Source: Saururus chinensis
Taxonomy: Eukaryota > Streptophyta > Magnoliopsida > Piperales > Saururaceae
Direction of reading: 5' to 3'
Length of the DNA: 64,000 nt
Assembly: GCA_035235625.1 (NCBI GenBank)
Contig: CP141144.1
Span: 36,702,014 to 36,766,013 of the forward strand
The notes under the pieces were generated by a model. That model was not told where the DNA came from. It worked only from the letters and a program-made list of their open reading frames with translations, and did no database searches. Made by a program: the position numbers and the translations under genes. How positions within the stretch are numbered: the first letter of the stretch is position 1; every line of letters begins with the position of its first letter. Shown in pieces: positions 59,235 through 64,000 of the stretch.

Positions 59235-59470
59235 GTAATATGACAAATTTTTTTTGATAAGTTAATATGTATCAGAAGTGTCTATAAATTTTATTGTGAT
59301 TAAAACATCGAATTAGCAAAAAAAGAGAAATATAAGCATTAGCAGTAGTATTTTAACGATTGCTTTTTTGTATAATTCTGCATGAAGCTTGAATTATAGA
59401 GCTCTTCTCATGCGGTAAATTTTTTATCTTATATGAAACTCCCTGACTGCTTTATAATTGGTCGGAGCAG

Positions 59471-61363
59471 AGTTCATATGCAAAGAGCGGAGCGTAGGCT
59501 ACTTCACTTTGAGACATATTAAAGCCGCCGCCAACAATTTTAGTGCTCACAATAAGATAGGTGAAGGAGGGTTTGGGTCAGTTTATAAAGTGAACTACTA
59601 CAAATTTAACTCTTTGTTTATTGTTTGGTTGTGGTTCTTTGCAGCTGTAGTTATTCTTTTGTATTTTTTTATAATCTTAATCATAATTAAGAAGCACCTT
59701 TTCCTAAATATTTGAAGTTGAATCTTACACCTCCACTACAACCTGTTTTGTGCCAGCTCTTTTGTAATAGACAGTCTAACCATATCCTGTGTTATTAAGT
59801 CTATCTAAGTGCTCTTCAGTCTACCTCTCCCTCTTCTCGCCTATTCTACTTGCATGTCCTCCAACCTTCTTAGAGGTTCATTCATTGTATATGCCCCTAC
59901 CAGTGCAATCTACAGTCCCTATGCTTCTCCCCTAAAGGTGTTGCCCCTAAGTTCTCCTTAATATACTTATTTCAAATCCTGCATTCTTAGCATAGCATAT
60001 AATTGATGAGCAATATTCTTCTCATGATCCTAGGGTACACTAACAGATAGCACAGTAATAGCCGTTAAGCAACTCTCTTCAAAGTCAAAGCAAGGCAACC
60101 ACAAGTTCATAAATGAGATAGGCACGATATCTGCACTGCAACACCCTAACCTTGTGAGGCTTTATGGATGCTATGTGGATGGAGGGCAGTTGATGGTTAT
60201 ATATGAGTACCTGGAAAATAATACTTTTTCGTGTATTGTTTGGCAAGCACATTACTTTCCTATCTCTGTTCATACTTTATTCAATTAATAGCTTCCTATT
60301 CAAATATTAGCTAAGATTTAGTATTTATCAATGTTGATTTGTGAATTTTTGGGTGATATGTTTGAGAAAAATTCGGAATCTCTAGGTAATGAAGAGGAGC
60401 GGTGGCATCTTGACTGGCCAACAAGATGAGGTATTTGTGTGGGGATAACCAGAGGTTTGGCATACCTTCATGAAGAAACTATGCTTAAAATTGTTCATAG
60501 AGATATTAAAGCAACTAGCAACTAACATTCTGTTGGATAAAGATCTCAATGCGAAAATATCAGACTTTGGTCTCGCTAAAGTAGACGACCTTGAGAAGAC
60601 TCACATCAGCACCCGGATAGCTGGAACAGTGTGAGCCCTTCAATTCTATTCTCCGTTTTCTCAATAACTGCAGCAATATCTTTATTATTCAAGATTTTTT
60701 TTCTTTTTTTTATCTGATTCATAGTAAAATTGCCACGTGAGTTTGTTAAATAGCTGCAGAGGATAGAGTTCATTAACACAAATGAAATGGATTTTTGCTT
60801 TACAGAGGATACATAGCCCCAGAGTATGCAATGAAAGGTCACTTGACTGAAATAGCAGATGTGTATAGCTTTGGGATTGTACTTTTGGAGATTGTGAGTG
60901 GAAAGAGAAGTGCTAAATTTATTCCTGAGAAGGAATCTGTTCATCTTCTTGAGTGGGTAAATAAGCAGGATTCACCTTCAAGTCTGCACGTCATTAAATT
61001 TACTATGTAAGCTTCTGATTAACATTCCTTTTTTCAATGGCAGGCACACATCCTTCATGAGGGAAATCTCCTACAACTCATTACCCAAGACTCGGGTCAG
61101 AATTCTTACCAGAAGAAGCCATGAGGATACTGGCTTTGGCTATCCTATGCACAAATCCATCTCCTGTTTTAAGACCAAAGATGTCAGCTGTTGTGATGAT
61201 GATAGAAGGGAAGGAACCTGTTATTCGTGGTAGTTCACCAATAGGCAGTTGGAGGACTGAAAGTAGCGCAAGCGAAATTGTTCCCATGGCTGGACTATCA
61301 CTGGACGATTCTTCAATTTATCTCACTGCCAAAGAAGAAAATTTGGTAGTCACTCACAAATAG
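59471..61363 (+). pseudogene. receptor-like kinase kinase-domain exons (disrupted)
   Basis: Exons 59471-59589 (glycine loop GEGGFGSVYK), 60034-60242 (catalytic Lys in VIAVKQLSS), 60386-60630 (HRDIKA catalytic loop, SDFGLAK), 60806-60956 ([11 protein letters not shown]) and 61044-61363 (C-lobe and tail, TAG at 61361-61363). Lesions: TGA at 60427-60429 soon after the WPTR stretch; a tandem GCAACTA duplication at 60511-60524 that shifts frame in the catalytic loop; one base missing near 61083 relative to the family; and exon 60034-60242 ending in the wrong phase with a GC donor (TTTG|GCAAGC). The active-site motifs survive between the lesions, so loss looks recent on this scale. Confidence 0.75.
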
Positions 61364-61739
61364 TGGGAAGAGGAAATACACTTCTTTTTAGCAACTCCAA
61401 AACTTAATGTGCTGCTATAAGCTTATAACCGCGTTAGATGATGTTGGATTGAGTCTATATCTAGAGATAACCAGGTAACATATCAGGGGATGTACTAAAA
61501 GATGAAGCAAACTTGATGTATCTAAAAATACTTGGTGATGGAATAATGCAAACTAGGACTTGAAAGAGGAAGAACTCTATATTAGAACAATGATTTTGAA
61601 CAAAATGCTAAAAGGCTGAACTAGCCTCTAATAGAGATCGGATTGCCAAATACTGAAGAGCATGGCTATTGGGACCCCAACAATCCCCTATGTGCCCTGT
61701 TTCAAGGAAAAAATTTGGGAGGTTTTTATTAGTCCACTA
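61364..61739 (+). other. 3' flank of the receptor-kinase gene
   Basis: AT-rich sequence after the stop codon, likely 3' UTR and flank. No strong poly(A) signal could be chosen and no gene is seen. Confidence 0.35.
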
Positions 61740-62347
61740 TATGGGTGTTAAAGCAAGCTCGAACTCACATTTGAGTAAGCTCAACTTGTATTTGAACTCG
61801 GACTCAAAGTTAGTTAAGCCAAGTTCAAAATTACCTATGTTCAACTCAATTTGGCTCAAAACTTTGATAAAAACTTAAACTCACATCATGTATATTATTT
61901 TTTAAATATATACATGCATATATTACACATTATATATAACTTTCATGTCTCCTAAGTTTTAACTCCTTCCATAAAATATATCATGCTTACTTTTTTCATG
62001 TACTACATGATGGCCTTTTGTTAGAGGAAATATATAATGTCTCATTAGTTCTAAAACCACTTTTTTTATGAAACTTTACTCCTCTGTCTTGTATTAATAG
62101 TTTAAATTAGGAAATCAAAATCAACTAAGACTAGTTATTTAGTTTTCTAATCCTAACATATTGGACCATTGTCTAACAATGTTTGTATTAGTGACTTTTC
62201 TCATAAAACCTTTGGGTCACCAATTACAAAACTAAGCAATGATCACAAGGTAAAGTAGCTCAACTCGAACTGAGCTCGAAATTAAAATTTATAGCTCAAG
62301 CCCGCACAGTCTAAAGCTCATTGACACTCGTCTCATTAACACCCCTA
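61740..62347. mobile_element. hAT-like non-autonomous element 4 (short)
   Basis: 608-bp relative of the other three: begins TATGGGTGTTAAAGCAAGCTC and ends GTCTCATTAACACCCCTA. The ends hold AAGCTCGAACTCAC and TCAACTCGAACTGAGCTCG repeats. Flanking 8-mers do not match, so the insertion is old or its ends are eroded. Confidence 0.6.
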
Positions 62348-62628
62348 CTACATCCCCCTTATCCCCCATGGATTCTTTCATTACTCTAACTTAACAAAAA
62401 TAAAAAGGACCCTCTTCCTTCTCCCTCTTCTTCTCTTGTACTTGCCTTGTGCAAAGTCCTCATTGAGCACTGCTACAATTGTCGGGGATGATCTTCTTTG
62501 GGTAGAAATCATTTCTTGAGTGGACTTTCTAATGGAATGATGATTTCAGTGTGAAATTCAAATTTGTTTAGTGGTGAAAAACCAACGTCCATTACTAAAC
62601 AATACATGGATACTCACACATGCGGCAC

Positions 62629-62668
62629 AAGCACACACACACACATAGTATATATATATATATATATA
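62629..62668. repeat. CA and TA microsatellite
   Basis: CACACACACACACACA followed by TATATATATATATATA. Confidence 0.8.
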
Positions 62669-63378
62669 GGTAAGCTTAAGTCAATTTGATAAAAGAGTTT
62701 ACTAGGTTGATTTTCAAAATATAGATTTTACCAAGATTTTATTAAGGGTGGGACCAAAGAAAATAAAAAGAGCATCATAAAAAAATAGGGGGCCATAAAT
62801 TTTAGGCTTGCAATCTCACCATCAAATCAACAGTTGAGATTACATTTTATAAATTAAATCTTTAGAGTTGTAAGATAGGTGTGGAACTAATTAGGATTTA
62901 AAGATCTTCTTTGAATATGTAAGTCTACTAAATTTGGGGTTATTTCAATATGTGGGGCTCATTTATTTAACCATGTCAATTTAAGCAATTGATGTGGGCT
63001 TGAAACATTGACCGGCCTTGATGAGAGTAGGTCCCACCTATCAAAATTTGCTTGAAGTGTACTAATCTCATTTCCACATCATTTTCTACACATCCCCCTT
63101 TGTCCCATAATATACCCCCATTTGAGGGTGGCCCACAAAAATGACCCTCTAAAAAAACTCAACCTATGAAAGAGTTTCTCAAGTTTCTTGGTACTACCAC
63201 CTCTCTCTATAGAGAGAGAGAAAAAAAATTATATAGTGAGCCTCTATATCCGTGAGTCAAGTGAGCTGTACGAATCCTGACTGTCTAATTCTTTTTGGGT
63301 GCTTTAATCAATCCTTAAATAGGAATCAGGCAGCCAAGATTTGTTCGGTTCACCTAGCTCATGGATATAGTGTATCAT

Positions 63379-63410
63379 TTCTCTCTCTCTCTCTCTCTAT
63401 ATATATATTA
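63379..63410. repeat. CT and TA microsatellite
   Basis: CTCTCTCTCTCTCTCT followed by TATATATAT. Confidence 0.75.
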
Positions 63411-63518
63411 TCTATAAAATACTTTATAGATACATATATATGTATTAATTACATGATCAGTATTTTTCTCGAGTTCAACCCCCCAAGAGAAGGGCGACGA
63501 CTTTAATTACCCTCAGTG

Positions 63519-64000
63519 TCACAACCCAACTCCCCAAATATTTTAAAAATACAACAAAATAAATTTTACAAAATTATTACACATAAAACAATTAATTCCA
63601 AGGGATTGCAGCTTAAGTTTGAAGCACATGACCATTGAGCAATGATAAATTTTCACATTTATCTTCTATTGATTCTTTGCATACCTGTAAATACAAAATA
63701 TGCCTAGTGGAGAACCATGTACAAGCTAAAGCTCATTAGGTTTGCTTACATCAACACTAGATGATGAGAAACATGCAACCTAAGCCATGCACATGCAACT
63801 ACATGTGTCATACCAACATGCATGCAATTCATTTACAACCTTCAGTTAAGTGGTCATACAATATGTCATGTCATGCTATGCATATGTTATAACTTAACCT
63901 CATGACATACAATCATAACAAAACTCATGCATAACATATCAAATATATCTTTGTCATTTTTCCCATGAACCAACAAAATTATTATTTTTAGATAAATGCA
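63519..64000 (-). mobile_element. possible LTR edge running off the window
   Basis: TGTCACAACCCAACTCCCC at 63519 reads on the minus strand as GGGTTGTGACA, a common terminal sequence of plant Ty3/gypsy LTRs. The following sequence is non-coding and its layout recalls the end of solo LTR 2. Only one end is in the window, so neither target duplication nor family can be confirmed. Fossil status is assumed. Confidence 0.35.

Larger units (their letters stand above)
44961..61363 (+). pseudogene. LRR-malectin receptor-like kinase (LRR-VIII-2 type), probable pseudogene
   Basis: Parts in order: signal peptide exon (44961-45069); a gap of 10.8 kb; twelve LRR-region exons mostly of 72 bases (55853-57552); two short linker exons (57635-57797); malectin-like domain (57900-58270 and 58816-59011); transmembrane exon (59106-59234); kinase exons (59471-59589, 60034-60242, 60386-60630, 60806-60956, 61044-61363, stop TAG). 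This is the exon layout of Arabidopsis At1g53430/At1g07650-type plasma-membrane kinases, some of which act in immune signalling. The ectodomain exons are open and keep phase. The kinase part has an in-frame TGA (60427-60429), a 7-base duplication (60511-60524), a missing base near 61083 and an odd phase at the end of 60034-60242. The LRR N-terminal cap exon is also missing. A kinase-dead or truncated receptor is the alternative to a full pseudogene. Confidence 0.75.
62348..63518. other. intergenic sequence with microsatellites
   Basis: No gene recognised. Includes a CA/TA microsatellite at about 62629-62668, a short GA run near 63213-63222 and a CT/TA microsatellite at about 63379-63410. The small reading frame at 63252-63506 overlaps the last repeat and is not supported. 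Confidence 0.4.

Noticed and set aside
61081-61287. Minus-strand reading frame opposite the last kinase exon
   Set aside because: Shadow of the kinase exon on the opposite strand.
1-64000. tRNA or rRNA genes
   Set aside because: No cloverleaf-type sequence or rRNA-like block was recognised on either strand by eye; a covariance search would be needed to be certain.

Overview
The window looks like a repeat-dense intergenic and genic stretch of a flowering-plant nuclear genome. The evidence is a split LRR-malectin receptor-kinase gene of the plant LRR-VIII-2 type, CACTA, hAT, Tourist and Stowaway DNA transposons, Ty1/copia and Ty3/gypsy relics, and a cluster of endogenous plant pararetrovirus (Caulimoviridae) sequence. 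No bacterial-style genes, rRNA, tRNA or CRISPR arrays are seen, and the species cannot be named from the sequence.

Layout. 1-287 is the right end of a CACTA element. 361-9228 (copy A) and 14523-17903 (copy B) are two copies of one segment: a CACTA derivative with TATTAGCGACGC subterminal repeats and CT-rich and GC-rich blocks, followed by a Ty1/copia RNase H relic. Different later insertions have made the two copies look unlike. Copy A received a 4.77-kb solo-LTR-like element (2496-7267) and a 763-bp hAT-like element (7689-8451). Copy B carries a 968-bp tandem duplication and a 4.44-kb solo-LTR-like element (17904-22342, opposite strand). Between the copies lies a non-coding LTR retrotransposon derivative (9229-14522) with a primer-binding site, a polypurine tract and long internal tandem repeats.

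22.5-42.3 kb is a rearranged endogenous pararetrovirus cluster, resembling florendoviruses, in head-to-head orientation. It holds two kinds of unit: movement protein, zinc knuckle, protease and RT; and capsid, zinc knuckle, protease and a large unrecognised domain. It also holds three copies of the viral promoter and poly(A) region. Everything there is a decayed fossil.

42.9-63 kb is host-gene territory invaded by MITEs. A family of hAT-like elements rich in GCTCGAGCTCG motifs occurs four times, two of them with perfect 8-bp target duplications. Stowaway and Tourist MITEs are nested in and around them, and a Ty3/gypsy pol relic is split by one hAT copy. The host gene starts with a signal-peptide exon at 44961. 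After a gap of about 10.8 kb full of transposons it continues as LRR, malectin, transmembrane and kinase exons (55853-61363). All recognised ectodomain exons are open and keep phase, but the kinase exons carry several lesions and the LRR N-terminal cap exon was not found, so it is probably a pseudogene or at most a kinase-dead receptor. Past 62.35 kb there are microsatellites and the probable edge of another LTR element running off the window.
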